Assembly: GCA_020853775.1 (NCBI GenBank)
Contig: JADYYH010000073.1
Coordinates: forward strand, 47,568 to 111,567
Reading direction: 5' to 3'
Length of the DNA: 64,000 nt
Source of the DNA: Nitrospira sp.
GTDB taxonomy: Bacteria; Nitrospirota; Nitrospiria; Nitrospirales; Nitrospiraceae
Shown here: positions 18,767 through 27,682 of the stretch, in pieces
Numbering within the stretch: position 1 is the first letter of the stretch
How the letters are laid out: each line of letters starts with the position of its first letter
The notes under the pieces: generated by a model
What the model saw: only the letters and a program-made list of their open reading frames with translations
Databases searched by the model: none
Told to the model about the DNA's origin: nothing
Position numbers and translations under genes: made by a program

Positions 18767-20110
18767 CTAGGCAGACGTCTGACCTTCCGCGGGCACAGGC
18801 TGGTTCTCATCCAATGTAGGTCCGGGAACCGATGAGAGATGGCTCGGCCCCGTCACGGTGATTCCCACCGCTGCCAGCAGCCAGAACAGATGCGCCAGAC
18901 TTCCCATGAACATGTAATCGAAGAGATTCCGGACGGCAAAGCCGATCACCGCCAATCCGATTCCCGCAGCGAGCACCGCGGTGGCACGATCACGACCAAT
19001 CGTCCAGGGAATCGGGATGAGCCGGCGCAACAGCGCGACGAAGATCCACGCAAAACTCAGCAGGGCGGGAATGCCGCTGCCGAGCGTGACCATTAAAAAG
19101 GTGTTGTGCATAGCAGGAATGATGCGGTCACGCACCGGCAGGTGCTCCTGCTTTTCAACCGAGTACTCAGGAAACCTTTTCACAAACGAATTGTTTCCAA
19201 AGCCGATGCCGGTCACGGGATGGGTCGCAACCTCGCCCAGGCCGATCGTCCACACCATTAATCTGGTATCGACCGTCTTGACATCCACCGTGTCGGTCTG
19301 AAAACCGGAGTGAGACGCTACCACCAAACCTGCACCGATCATGGCGAGCAGCCCCAATACTCCGAGCACCAGACGCCGGCCGCCGATCATCAATGCCAGG
19401 GTTACGCCTTGCGCGGCATGCCCAAGCCACCCACCTCGGGTATACGAAAACAGCTGGGCGGCCCCAGTGATGCCAAGGACTAAAGCTTGCGCCACACGAC
19501 TCCACGCCAGGCGCCCGATGACGAGAAGGCTTCCGGCTACGGGGATCGCCACCACCATGTAGGTGCTGAGCCAGTTATAGTCTGAACCAAAGGCATGGGC
19601 TCGAATAAAACGATCTCGCCAGGTGCCGCCTCGCTGAAAAAATTCGACCAGCGCATAACAAGCCAGCAGAGCGGCTCCGATGACGAAAGCCTGGATCACC
19701 AATTGCGGCAAACGCTCATGGCGACAGCGCGCCAATACCAGCAGAGACCAGTAAAAAACACCGGCCTGTGCCACGAACTTCTTCCACTCGGCAAAACTAT
19801 ACGCAGGATCGGTGGCGAAGGGGACTGTGCAGAGCACCCAGATCATAAAGCACCAGAGCGGAAGGTCCAGCGGGGTTCGGACCCACGGACTCGTCCGTTC
19901 TCCTGCGCAGACTCCCAAGCTGAGGACAATGAGAATGATGATCGTATGTTCTTGATACCTGAAGAGGAGCGGAAAAAAACTGGAGCAGGCAAGGGCCACC
20001 ATCACATACCCCTGCAATCCCCAAAACAAGGCCCGGGCGGAGCCATACCTGTCTGATGCCTGGGCCGGACCGACGAGCGAATGCGCGGATGATGACGTGG
20101 TGATATTCAT
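18767..20110 (-). CDS. O-antigen ligase/polymerase-type membrane protein (WaaL/Wzy-like)
   Basis: 447 residues from ATG 20110 (the track start, GTG 20185, would add 25 residues). At least ten hydrophobic segments can be seen, for example VMVALACSSFFPLLF, TIIILIVLSLGVC, VLGVLGLLAMIGAGLVVAS and AAGIGLAVIGFAV. A large loop (about residues 270-330) contains GIGFGNNSFVKRFPE and AMHNTFLMVTLGSG, which match the conserved N-x-F and H-N motifs of the O-antigen ligase family. It either polymerises O-units or ligates glycan to lipid A-core, in the inner membrane. I cannot separate the ligase and polymerase roles by sequence. A candidate promoter and leader are entered separately. Confidence 0.83.
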   Translation of the reverse strand: MNITTSSSAHSLVGPAQASDRYGSARALFWGLQGYVMVALACSSFFPLLFRYQEHTIIILIVLSLGVCAGERTSPWVRTPLDLPLWCFMIWVLCTVPFATDPAYSFAEWKKFVAQAGVFYWSLLVLARCRHERLPQLVIQAFVIGAALLACYALVEFFQRGGTWRDRFIRAHAFGSDYNWLSTYMVVAIPVAGSLLVIGRLAWSRVAQALVLGITGAAQLFSYTRGGWLGHAAQGVTLALMIGGRRLVLGVLGLLAMIGAGLVVASHSGFQTDTVDVKTVDTRLMVWTIGLGEVATHPVTGIGFGNNSFVKRFPEYSVEKQEHLPVRDRIIPAMHNTFLMVTLGSGIPALLSFAWIFVALLRRLIPIPWTIGRDRATAVLAAGIGLAVIGFAVRNLFDYMFMGSLAHLFWLLAAVGITVTGPSHLSSVPGPTLDENQPVPAEGQTSA

Positions 20111-20522
20111 GCCCTCAGTGACTGCCGGTCGCAACCCGCTGCGTGCACCAGCCGAGACACCGCCCGTTTCCCGATTGCTCGCCACGGGACAGCCAACAGC
20201 CGAGAGGGCGCGAGGACCAAGGCCAACGGCAGGTGCTGAGCAGACGCTTGGACTCTCACGCTCCCGGACACATAGGAGTCATGTGGAGGTGCCGACTACG
20301 GATCTAAAAAGCACAGCCGCAATGGTGCTTCACGCCGCTCCATGCACGGAGAATACCGTGCAGAGCTCATGAAGGGCGGCTCCGGGAACTGCAGTATAGA
20401 GAAATTGCCACACTTGCACAAGAAATGTGTCGGCTTGATACAGCCTCATCACGGAGGCAGTCGCGGTGACGCTCAGAAAGGGAGAATGGAGCAGGTGTCT
20501 GGAAAGAAACAGTGTGGAAAAT
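20111..20522 (-). promoter_or_regulatory. Intergenic region: candidate promoter and hairpin leader of the ligase-type gene
   Basis: No gene is supported in these 412 bp. On the minus strand TTGTGC (20416-20421) is followed after 17 bp by TATACT (20393-20398), a 5/6 -10 match, predicting a start near 20386 and a leader of about 275 nt. Within it, TGCACGG and CCGTGCA (plus-strand 20343-20349 and 20356-20362) form a perfect 7-bp stem with a 6-nt loop. No U-run follows, so it is not a standard terminator. The small ORFs here have no coding support. Confidence 0.45.
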
Positions 20523-21380
20523 CTAGCCGCGGGAAGCCACCGAGGATCGAGCCAGGAAGACCTTCATGAATCGCTGCAGACCGTCCTGCCAGGATGGCAT
20601 GCGGAAGCCAAGATGACGAAGCCGCTCCGCCGAGAGGACCGAATAGGTCGGGCGCTTGGCGGGACGAGGCATGTCGGCCGTCGTGATGGGCTCGACTGGA
20701 ACGTGGTGCCCTGCTCGCCTGATGATTTCCGTCGCGAATTCATGCCACGTGCAGTCGCCTTCGTTGGTCACATGAAGAATTCCTCGTGCGGAATGCGCCG
20801 CCAGCTCGCCGATCATGCGAGCGAGATCCTCCGCAAACGTCGGGCAGCCCCGCTGATCAGCGACGACCTTCAAGCAAGGACGCTCCGCAGCCAATTGCAG
20901 CATCGTTTTGACGAAATTCTTCCCCTGCAGCCCATAGAGCCATGCGGTCCGCACCACCAGCGTATTCTCGCAGCAGGCCAGAGCCCGCTCCTCACCGGCG
21001 CATTTAGAGGCACCGTACGCGCTGACAGGATTGGTCTGATCCGTTTCGACGTAGGGACGCGTGCCGCGGCCATCAAAGACATAGTCGGTGGAAATATAGA
21101 TGAGCCTGGCTCCTACCTGAGCGGCAGCGCGCGCGACACGTTCGGTCCCGTCGGCATTGATCGCCATTGCCAACCCCGGATTGCGTTCCGCTCCATCCAC
21201 ATCCGTATGGGCCCCGGCGTGAATCACCACGTCGGGCGCGGCATCGACGATCAGCCCCCCGCAGCCCTCCTGCGTCAGGTCAAATGTGGGAAGATCCAGT
21301 AACGTCAGCTGATGCCCCTGCAGAACCTGCTGGAGATCCCGGCCTAGTTGCCCCTGCGCCCCTGTCACTACGATCCGCAC
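20523..21380 (-). CDS. rmlD: dTDP-4-dehydrorhamnose reductase
   Basis: 285 residues from GTG 21380, preceded by AAGGGGA at a good distance; the longer track start at 21458 would begin inside rmlB. N-terminus VRIVVTGAQGQLGRDLQQVL is the RmlD Rossmann motif. LIYISTDYVFDGRGTRPYVE and YGASKCAGE carry the catalytic Ser/Tyr/Lys set. It reduces dTDP-4-keto-L-rhamnose to dTDP-L-rhamnose with NADPH. It overlaps the 3' end of rmlB by 13 bp, showing coupling. RmlC, the 3,5-epimerase that should act before it, is not in the window. Confidence 0.93.
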   Translation of the reverse strand: MRIVVTGAQGQLGRDLQQVLQGHQLTLLDLPTFDLTQEGCGGLIVDAAPDVVIHAGAHTDVDGAERNPGLAMAINADGTERVARAAAQVGARLIYISTDYVFDGRGTRPYVETDQTNPVSAYGASKCAGEERALACCENTLVVRTAWLYGLQGKNFVKTMLQLAAERPCLKVVADQRGCPTFAEDLARMIGELAAHSARGILHVTNEGDCTWHEFATEIIRRAGHHVPVEPITTADMPRPAKRPTYSVLSAERLRHLGFRMPSWQDGLQRFMKVFLARSSVASRG

Positions 21381-22396
21381 GCCGTCCCCTTCGCCAAGCG
21401 TTGGCCGTATTGCTGCCGGTAATAGTCCTTGAACTCGCCGGACTTGATCTTCCGCCACCAGTCCTCATGTGTCCGATACCACTCAACCGTCTGCTTCAGC
21501 CCTTCCTCGAACGGCACCTGCGGCGACCAGCCCAGCGCGCGCAGCCGGCTGCAATCGATGGAATAGCGGCGATCGTGTCCCGGGCGGTCTTGCACGAAGC
21601 GGATCAGCGAACGGGACTTTTCCAGCCTCGCCACGATCTGTTCGGCGACCGTAATATTTTCGCGTTCGTTGCCGCCACCGACATTATAGACAGTCCCCGG
21701 TTCGCCCTGTTCGAACACATGTTGAATCCCGGCAGCATGATCGTAGACCGACAGCCAATCCCGGCATTGCTTCCCGTCGCCGTAGAGCGGAAGCGGCTCC
21801 CCGTCGATGGCATTCGTGGCGAACAGGGGAATGAATTTCTCGGGATATTGATTGGGTCCATACGTATTGCTGCCACGGGTGACCACCACAGGAAACCGGT
21901 AGGTCGTCCAATAACTCAGGACGAGCAGATCCCCGCCCGCCTTGCTCGCCGAATAGGGGCTGCGCGGTTCCAGCCGGTCGCCTTCCGTGGAACTGCCCTG
22001 CTCCACACTGCCGTACACCTCATCGGTGCTGACCTGGAGAAACCGCTGTACCCCTGCCTGTCGCGCTTCTTCCAGCAGAATACCCGTGCCGACCACATCG
22101 GTGCGGGCGAAGGCGCCGGGATCGAGAATCGAGCGATCGACATGGGTCTCGGCCGCGCAATTGATGATGCCCTCAATCCGGTGTTCCTGGAGCGTGGCAT
22201 GGATAGCCTTCTGATCGCCGATATCCGCATGGACGAAACGATACTGAGGATGGCCGGCGAGATCCGCCAGATTTTCCAGGTTGCCTGAATACTTCAGCGC
22301 GTCGAGATTCACGACCGAATGGCGGCCGCTCTGAAGTAATCGACGCACCAGATGCGATCCAATGAACCCGGCGCCGCCCGTGACGAGAATACGCAT
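21368..22396 (-). CDS. rmlB: dTDP-glucose 4,6-dehydratase
   Basis: 342 residues. MRILVTGGAGFIGSHLVRRL is the NAD-binding loop. STDEVYGS and YSASKAGGD provide the catalytic Thr-Asp-Glu and Tyr-x-x-x-Lys, and RGSNTYGPNQYPEKFIP is diagnostic of RmlB. It converts dTDP-glucose to dTDP-4-keto-6-deoxyglucose, the branch point for rhamnose and for several amino-deoxy sugars. The ATG follows the rmlA stop with no gap. The intermediate could also feed the aminotransferase cluster at 15-16 kb; that link is speculative. Confidence 0.95.
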   Translation of the reverse strand: MRILVTGGAGFIGSHLVRRLLQSGRHSVVNLDALKYSGNLENLADLAGHPQYRFVHADIGDQKAIHATLQEHRIEGIINCAAETHVDRSILDPGAFARTDVVGTGILLEEARQAGVQRFLQVSTDEVYGSVEQGSSTEGDRLEPRSPYSASKAGGDLLVLSYWTTYRFPVVVTRGSNTYGPNQYPEKFIPLFATNAIDGEPLPLYGDGKQCRDWLSVYDHAAGIQHVFEQGEPGTVYNVGGGNERENITVAEQIVARLEKSRSLIRFVQDRPGHDRRYSIDCSRLRALGWSPQVPFEEGLKQTVEWYRTHEDWWRKIKSGEFKDYYRQQYGQRLAKGTACGS

Positions 22397-23131
22397 TTAG
22401 AACTCCATCCTGTTCGCGCCGGTCTGGGCGACAAGCTGGTTGGCGGCAAGCAACGATTCGATCGTGCCGGCATCCGTCCACCACCCGTCGAGCACATCCC
22501 ACGTCAACTCCCCGGAAGCGATGTAGGCATTGTTCACATCGGTGATTTCCAGTTCACCACGCCCCGACGGCTTCAGCATGCGTGTGATCTCAAACACCCG
22601 GGCATCGTAAAAATAAATACCGGTCACCGCATAGGATGACTTGGGCTGCGTCGGCTTTTCCTCAATACTTACCACGCGGTTCCCGTCCAGATGCGGCACA
22701 CCGAACCGCTGTGGATCTTTCACTTCCTTGAGCAAGATCTTCGCGCCTGTTTTCTGCGCGCGAAACGCCTCGGCGGCCTTCGCGATGTTGCCCTGAATCA
22801 GATTGTCTCCCAACACCACGCACAGGGGACCATCGTCGGCAAAATGCTCGGCCAGCCGTAATGCATCGGCGATCCCTCCCTCGCCCTGCTGATAGGTATA
22901 ACTCAAATGTTTGAGGCCGAAGTCCCGACCGTTCCCCAGGAGTTTCAGGAAATCACCGGCGCTGTTTCCGCCGGTCACCAACATGATTTCCGTGATACCC
23001 GCGTTCACCAGTGTTTGGATGGGATAGTAGATCATCGGCTTGTTGTAGACGGGGAGCAGATGTTTGTTGGTCACTTTGGTCAGCGGGAGCAGGCGGGATC
23101 CGAGCCCTCCGGCGAGTACGACACCCTTCAT
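22397..23131 (-). CDS. rmlA: Glucose-1-phosphate thymidylyltransferase (short form)
   Basis: 244 residues, shorter than the roughly 290 of Escherichia coli RfbA, as in the monomer-type short RmlA proteins. MKGVVLAGGLGSRLLPLTK is the nucleotidyltransferase signature, NKHLLPVYNKPMIYYP the substrate loop, and LGDNLIQG the metal-binding GD. It makes dTDP-glucose from dTTP and glucose-1-phosphate. The ribosome site GGAGGGAG precedes ATG 23131. It begins the three-gene rml unit; the 148-bp gap upstream, after the LhgO-like gene, shows no convincing promoter. Confidence 0.88.
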   Translation of the reverse strand: MKGVVLAGGLGSRLLPLTKVTNKHLLPVYNKPMIYYPIQTLVNAGITEIMLVTGGNSAGDFLKLLGNGRDFGLKHLSYTYQQGEGGIADALRLAEHFADDGPLCVVLGDNLIQGNIAKAAEAFRAQKTGAKILLKEVKDPQRFGVPHLDGNRVVSIEEKPTQPKSSYAVTGIYFYDARVFEITRMLKPSGRGELEITDVNNAYIASGELTWDVLDGWWTDAGTIESLLAANQLVAQTGANRMEF

Positions 23132-23279
23132 GCTTCACTCCCTCCGCAACAAGAGCTTTCCATCACACTGCGGCAGGACGCGCTGCCCGGCAACCAACCC
23201 GCCAACCATTCTTGGTGTGGATCATACCGTCTGGCCCGTGGTTCAGACTAGGAAAATCGCTCATACCGTCGAAGAAATC

Positions 23280-24482
23280 CTAGGCGATCTTGATGAGATC
23301 GACGACATGCTCGGCAAACGGCAGCGACGAAGTAAAGGCGGGCGAGACGGCATTCAACACGTGCGTCGAGCGTGCCCCCGGCTCAATCACGAAATCACTG
23401 ACTAGTTCCGCCGTTCTCGTATCGACCAACTGCGCCCGAATGCCGGGCGCCTGCCCCGGCAACAAATCGGCTGTTTCAAATCCCCGCCCGAGCTGTTCCG
23501 CTTCACGAAAAAACCCCGCGCGCGTCAGCTTGCGCATCTCGGTCCAGGCAATGGATCGGAAATGGTCCCGGTTGCGGCCGAAGAGTCGCATCAAATAGGC
23601 CAGCATCGTGACGGTGCCGCCGAGCGTGGCCCCGGTCAGGCCTTGATACTGCTCACGGCCCAGCAGCGGGAGGGCCGAAGGGCCGATCGTGACATCACCT
23701 TCCGGACGCCGCGTAAAGTGCACACCTAGAAACGGGTTCCGCAGGTCCGGCACCGGATAAATGTTGCCGCGAACCTGCAATGCCGATCCGGGACGCAGCT
23801 GATAGAACTGTCCGCGAAACGGTAAGATGTGGAAGTGCAGACCGACTTCATAGGCATGCGCGATTCGATCGGCAAACAGTCCGCCGCAGTTCACGAAATG
23901 CCCGTAGGTGACGCGGCCTCGGTCGGTGCGCGCCCCCGCCTCGCCGTCCCGCCCTTGCCACGCGCAGCCGAGGCGCAACAGGACGCCTTCCCGCTCGGCA
24001 TCCGCCGCCATGGCCGCCATGACCCGCTGAGGGTTGACCACCGCGGTATCCTGGACATACAGCGCCTGTTGCACCGTCTTCGCGCAAGGTTCGACCTCTT
24101 TCAGCGCCTGCTCATCGAGCACGCTCGCGCGGACTCCATTGGCTTGGGATCGCGCGTACAATTCATGCAGCGCCGGCAATTCGGCCTCCGTCCGCGCCAC
24201 AATCACCTTGCCATGCTCATTGAGCGGAATGGCGTGCTGCCGGCAATAGGCCCGCAACCGCCTGTTCCCCTCGACGCACAGCCGGGCCTTGAGGGTTCCC
24301 GCCTTGTAATAGACGCCCGCGTGCAACACGCCGCTGTTGCGCCCGCTCGCATGCCAGCCGGCCGTGGGTTCCTTCTCCAGTACGATCACCTTGCCGCCAT
24401 ACCGGCGCCTGAGCTCCCTCGCAATGGCCACCCCGATCACGCCGGCCCCGGCGATCAAAAAATCGCACGTCTCTTCCGCCAT
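23280..24482 (-). CDS. lhgO: L-2-hydroxyglutarate oxidase-like FAD enzyme
   Basis: 400 residues from ATG 24482, which has GGGGAGG 9 bp upstream; the track start at 24605 adds 41 residues without support. The FAD-binding DAO fold is shown by CDFLIAGAGVIGVAIARELRR and, later, by HVLNAVSPAFTSSLPFAEH. GRNSGVLHAGVYYKAGTLKA is the LhgO/L2HGDH signature. It oxidises L-2-hydroxyglutarate to 2-oxoglutarate and passes electrons to the quinone pool or O2. It sits between a glycosyltransferase and the rml genes with no metabolic link I can see, so the location may reflect an insertion or a shared transcript. Confidence 0.88.
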   Translation of the reverse strand: MAEETCDFLIAGAGVIGVAIARELRRRYGGKVIVLEKEPTAGWHASGRNSGVLHAGVYYKAGTLKARLCVEGNRRLRAYCRQHAIPLNEHGKVIVARTEAELPALHELYARSQANGVRASVLDEQALKEVEPCAKTVQQALYVQDTAVVNPQRVMAAMAADAEREGVLLRLGCAWQGRDGEAGARTDRGRVTYGHFVNCGGLFADRIAHAYEVGLHFHILPFRGQFYQLRPGSALQVRGNIYPVPDLRNPFLGVHFTRRPEGDVTIGPSALPLLGREQYQGLTGATLGGTVTMLAYLMRLFGRNRDHFRSIAWTEMRKLTRAGFFREAEQLGRGFETADLLPGQAPGIRAQLVDTRTAELVSDFVIEPGARSTHVLNAVSPAFTSSLPFAEHVVDLIKIA

Positions 24483-24601
24483 CTCGGTCATCCTCCCCGG
24501 CATCGGTCGACAGCCGATCTGAGCCCCATGACACCACGGCCATTGCCACCGGCCAGCCACCATCCCCGTTGCTGCAGATCCGGCTGGCGCCTCGAGGTGA
24601 C

Positions 24602-25744
24602 TCAACCAGCCAGACGTCGATAGACCGCCATCGTCTCGACGGCGGTGCGGTCCCAGGAAAATTCGCGTGCCCGAGCCAATCCCCGGGACCTCAACTCGTC
24701 TCGCAACTCGGGTGACGCCAGAACACGGGAGAGTTCATCGGCCAATCGACCGCGTTCATGGGGATCGAACAGCACCGCCGCATCACCGGCCACTTCTGGC
24801 AGCGACGAGGCGTTCGAACAGATCACCGGGCATCCGCATCCCATGGCCTCCAATACCGGCAGCCCGAATCCCTCGTAGAGCGACGGAAACACAAACAGGG
24901 CGGCCTGCTGATAATAGTCGACGAGTTCCCGATCCGACACCACACCGACCAGCGTCGTCTGCGCGCTGAGGCCATGGCGCTCGACGGCCGCGCGAATATC
25001 CTGGCGTTTGCAGACATCACCCGCCAGGAGGAGGTCGAAACGGCGGCGCAGCGTCTCAGGAAGTGCCGCGAACTCGTCGATGAGGAGGCCCACGTTCTTG
25101 GTCGGATCGGCACCGGCTACACAGAACACATAGGGCTTGCGCTCCCTCGGCTGTTCGGCGGGCCGAAACCGCCCGGCATCGAGACCCAGCGAGGTCACCG
25201 TCACTTGCTCGGGGCGAAGCGGCACGTGCGCAAGAAGATCGCGACGAGAATGCTCCGAGACCGTGATCACCTGATCGATCGTCTGCCAACGGTCCCCCAC
25301 CAGCCAATCTTCGATGCGACTGTTGAGATTTGCGCGAGGGCGAAGCTCAGGAAACAAGAGCGGTTTGACATCGTGAATGGTCGTGACAAATTTCCCGCGC
25401 TTCCAGGCCGCGCAGGAATCGTACGGAAAGTGGAGGACATCATACGGCCCGACCAGCAGCGGCGCCACCTGTTCCCAGAAACGGCGGCGGAACAGCGGGA
25501 AGCGGATGACGCGATACCGCATGTTCGGGCGCGCGGTGAACGGATGCTCGGCGTGAGGAATCAGAATCTCGTACTGATTCGTCTGATCGACACGGCCTAA
25601 CGCCTCGATCAATTCCCGAGCATAACGCCCGATCCCCACGTTGAGATTCTTGAGATGCCAGGCGGCAATGACGATCTTCACAAGGCTGCGTTGGATCGAT
25701 CCATGGTAGAGGAGATTCCGCGTGATGCGAAGGGATGGAACCAT
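24602..25744 (-). CDS. Glycosyltransferase family 4 (GT-B)
   Basis: 380 residues from the track ATG; GTG 25681 (359 residues) is an alternative because the GT-B fold begins at VKIVIAAWHLKNLNVGIGRYA. The donor domain has LFVFPSLYEGFGLPVLEAMGCGCPV, the GT4 E-x7-E motif, and SNASSLPEVAGDAA. FPYDSCAAWKRGKFVTTIHDV is in the acceptor domain. It adds a hexose or deoxyhexose from a nucleotide sugar during polysaccharide assembly on the cytoplasmic face. It is about 37% alike by eye to the GT4 at 28734, especially in the SSLPEVAGDAA stretch. The gene is divergent from the plus-strand GT2. Confidence 0.85.
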   Translation of the reverse strand: MVPSLRITRNLLYHGSIQRSLVKIVIAAWHLKNLNVGIGRYARELIEALGRVDQTNQYEILIPHAEHPFTARPNMRYRVIRFPLFRRRFWEQVAPLLVGPYDVLHFPYDSCAAWKRGKFVTTIHDVKPLLFPELRPRANLNSRIEDWLVGDRWQTIDQVITVSEHSRRDLLAHVPLRPEQVTVTSLGLDAGRFRPAEQPRERKPYVFCVAGADPTKNVGLLIDEFAALPETLRRRFDLLLAGDVCKRQDIRAAVERHGLSAQTTLVGVVSDRELVDYYQQAALFVFPSLYEGFGLPVLEAMGCGCPVICSNASSLPEVAGDAAVLFDPHERGRLADELSRVLASPELRDELRSRGLARAREFSWDRTAVETMAVYRRLAG

Positions 25745-25860
25745 AGCCCACCAGGCAAGTCAAGGTAGGCCGAGTGCGTCACGCCGGTTGTCTGAAAGGC
25801 ACTGCGGTTGACTGGTTGTATCGCCTATGTTACCGATTGAGCGCAGAAGGAAACCTATCT

Positions 25861-26736
25861 GTGGCACACGTCAGCGTCGTCATCCCCGCTTACAACGGCA
25901 CATCCAGATACCTGGAACAGGCCATCCGCTCCGTCTTGGCGCAGAGTTATCCCGATTACGAGATCATCGTCGTAGACGATGCGTCGACCGATCGTACCGA
26001 TACACTGGTGCAGGCCATTCCGCTGGTTCGATACGTGCGTCATTCCCGAAATGCCGGACAAGCCGCCGCACGGAATACCGGCGCGCGCCTGGCGCAGAGC
26101 CCATATCTGGCGTTTCTCGATCAGGATGATCTTTGGGAACCGACGTTTTTGGAGAAGACGCTGAAAATCCTCGAACCGGCCACAGGGGCGGCGCTCGTCC
26201 ACTGTGACGGATATCAGGTCAATGAACGAAACGAGATCCTCGAGTATGACACCGCCATGAAACATCAGCGGAGCATTACGCAACTGCTCCGTGGTGGACA
26301 CGATGCCGCTACCTCCGGCTCATTGTTCCGGAAAACCTGGTTCGATTCGGTGGGAGGCTACGATGCAGCCCTTGCGATTTGGGAAGATATCGACCTGATC
26401 ATCCGGCTCTACGGCCCGGGCCGCTTCATTCATCTTCCGGAACCGCTGTATCGGCACCGGCTCTATGGACACAACGCGTCGCGAGAGATCCCCTCCCTCC
26501 GCGCACTGGACGGCCGCCGGCGATTTCTCGATAAACATGCCGCCGCCTGCCGGCCCGGCACACCGGAAGGCGAAGCCCTGTCAAACGACTGGGCCATTTA
26601 TTACGCAGATCTCGGCAAGCATCACCTGCGGGCACATGCCCGGCAAGAGGCGCGGCAGGCATTTCGATCCGCCCTGCATCATCAGCCGCTCAACTTCAAA
26701 ACCTGGTCCCGGCTCCTCAGATCGTATTTTGTCTAG
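25861..26736 (+). CDS. Glycosyltransferase family 2 (GT-A), the only plus-strand gene before 50 kb
   Basis: 291 residues from GTG 25861, preceded by GAAGGAA; the track GTG at 25774 has no site. HVSVVIPAYNGTSRYLEQAI is the GT2 start, VVDDASTDRT the donor loop, and FLDQDDLWEP the DxD-type metal motif (DQDD). The C-terminal third (DHHL/LGKHHLRAHARQEARQAF) looks TPR-like. It is inverted relative to all its neighbours and converges with a related GT2 at 26786, which suggests a rearrangement or an inserted cassette. Confidence 0.84.
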   Translation: MAHVSVVIPAYNGTSRYLEQAIRSVLAQSYPDYEIIVVDDASTDRTDTLVQAIPLVRYVRHSRNAGQAAARNTGARLAQSPYLAFLDQDDLWEPTFLEKTLKILEPATGAALVHCDGYQVNERNEILEYDTAMKHQRSITQLLRGGHDAATSGSLFRKTWFDSVGGYDAALAIWEDIDLIIRLYGPGRFIHLPEPLYRHRLYGHNASREIPSLRALDGRRRFLDKHAAACRPGTPEGEALSNDWAIYYADLGKHHLRAHARQEARQAFRSALHHQPLNFKTWSRLLRSYFV

Positions 26737-26785
26737 CTGTCACCATGTCCATGCACAACGCTTGGAGACAAGGGCAGGATGGCGG

Positions 26786-27682
26786 TCAGGAAGTCCACGT
26801 GCGTAACCAGCGCGTGTAACAACGTATCCGCCCGGGCGCTTTGCCGATCGCCTTCCGATATTGGTTCCGCGCCTCCGCCGCACGTCCTGCCCGTTCTGCG
26901 GCCGCGCCTTTCAACAGGTAATAGTTGGCCCATTCCCTGTCCAACGCCGCACGTTGCGCGGGTGTCAGCGGCGCAAACCCTTCGAGACGCACCAGAAAAC
27001 GATCCCGGCTGGCCAGCACCCGCTCCCGATGAGTCTGTTCATCGAACGCCATGTCCCGATACCCATGCCCCCGTTGCAGTTTTGTGACGAACACGTGATC
27101 GATACATTCGAAGCCGGTCACCCGGAATAGTCTGATCGTCAGGTCGGAATCTTCCGATCCGTACAGTTCCGGATCCAGCCTCCCGACCTGATCGAGCACA
27201 CGTTTCCGGATCAACAGGGTCGAGGGCAAGGCCACATGACCCCCGGCAAACGCCTGCACCATCGGCTCACGGCTCGAACGGGCCGTAACGCGCTCTTCCA
27301 ACGTCCCGTCTTCGAAGCGTACGTCAAAATCCGTGTGCACCAATCCCACCTCCGGCCTTGCACGCATGACGGCGAGTTGTGCGGCCAGTTTTCCCGGCAA
27401 CCAGACATCGTCGCAGTCCAGCAGTGCGATGTAGTGCCCGCGCGCCGCTTCAATCCCAAAATTCCGAGAACGGGCCGGGCCGCCGTGACTTCGCTGAAAC
27501 CACCGGATGCCATCGCGCTGCTCCAGGCGCTTCAGGACCTCTTGCGTCCCGTCCGTCGATCCGTCATCGACCACGAGAATCTCCACGTCGCCATGCTCCT
27601 GCGCCCGCACGCTGGCCACGGCCTTTGCGACAAACGGCGCCCCGTTGAAAACCGGAATGACAACACTAACCGACTCATTCAT
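26786..27682 (-). CDS. Glycosyltransferase family 2
   Basis: 298 residues. SVSVVIPVFNGAPFVAKAV, VVDDGSTDGT and LLDCDDVWLPGKL give the GT-A fold, the donor-ribose Asp and the DxD-equivalent DCDD. EDSDLTIRLFRVTGF fits the catalytic ED-region of GT2. The C-terminus (NYYLLKGAAAERAGRAAEARNQYRKAIG) is TPR-like, the same layout as the plus-strand GT2 opposite, suggesting common origin. ATG 27682 overlaps the heptosyltransferase stop as ATGA. It converges with the plus-strand gene; the 49-bp gap shows no terminator hairpin. Confidence 0.85.
   Translation of the reverse strand: MNESVSVVIPVFNGAPFVAKAVASVRAQEHGDVEILVVDDGSTDGTQEVLKRLEQRDGIRWFQRSHGGPARSRNFGIEAARGHYIALLDCDDVWLPGKLAAQLAVMRARPEVGLVHTDFDVRFEDGTLEERVTARSSREPMVQAFAGGHVALPSTLLIRKRVLDQVGRLDPELYGSEDSDLTIRLFRVTGFECIDHVFVTKLQRGHGYRDMAFDEQTHRERVLASRDRFLVRLEGFAPLTPAQRAALDREWANYYLLKGAAAERAGRAAEARNQYRKAIGKAPGRIRCYTRWLRTWTS

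Noticed and set aside
23132-23279. Promoter for the rml genes
   Set aside because: A TATGAT box exists on the minus strand, but no -35 match lies 16-18 bp upstream of it.
25745-25860. Promoter in the divergent gap before the plus-strand GT2
   Set aside because: TTGACT is present, but no -10 box lies at a workable distance.
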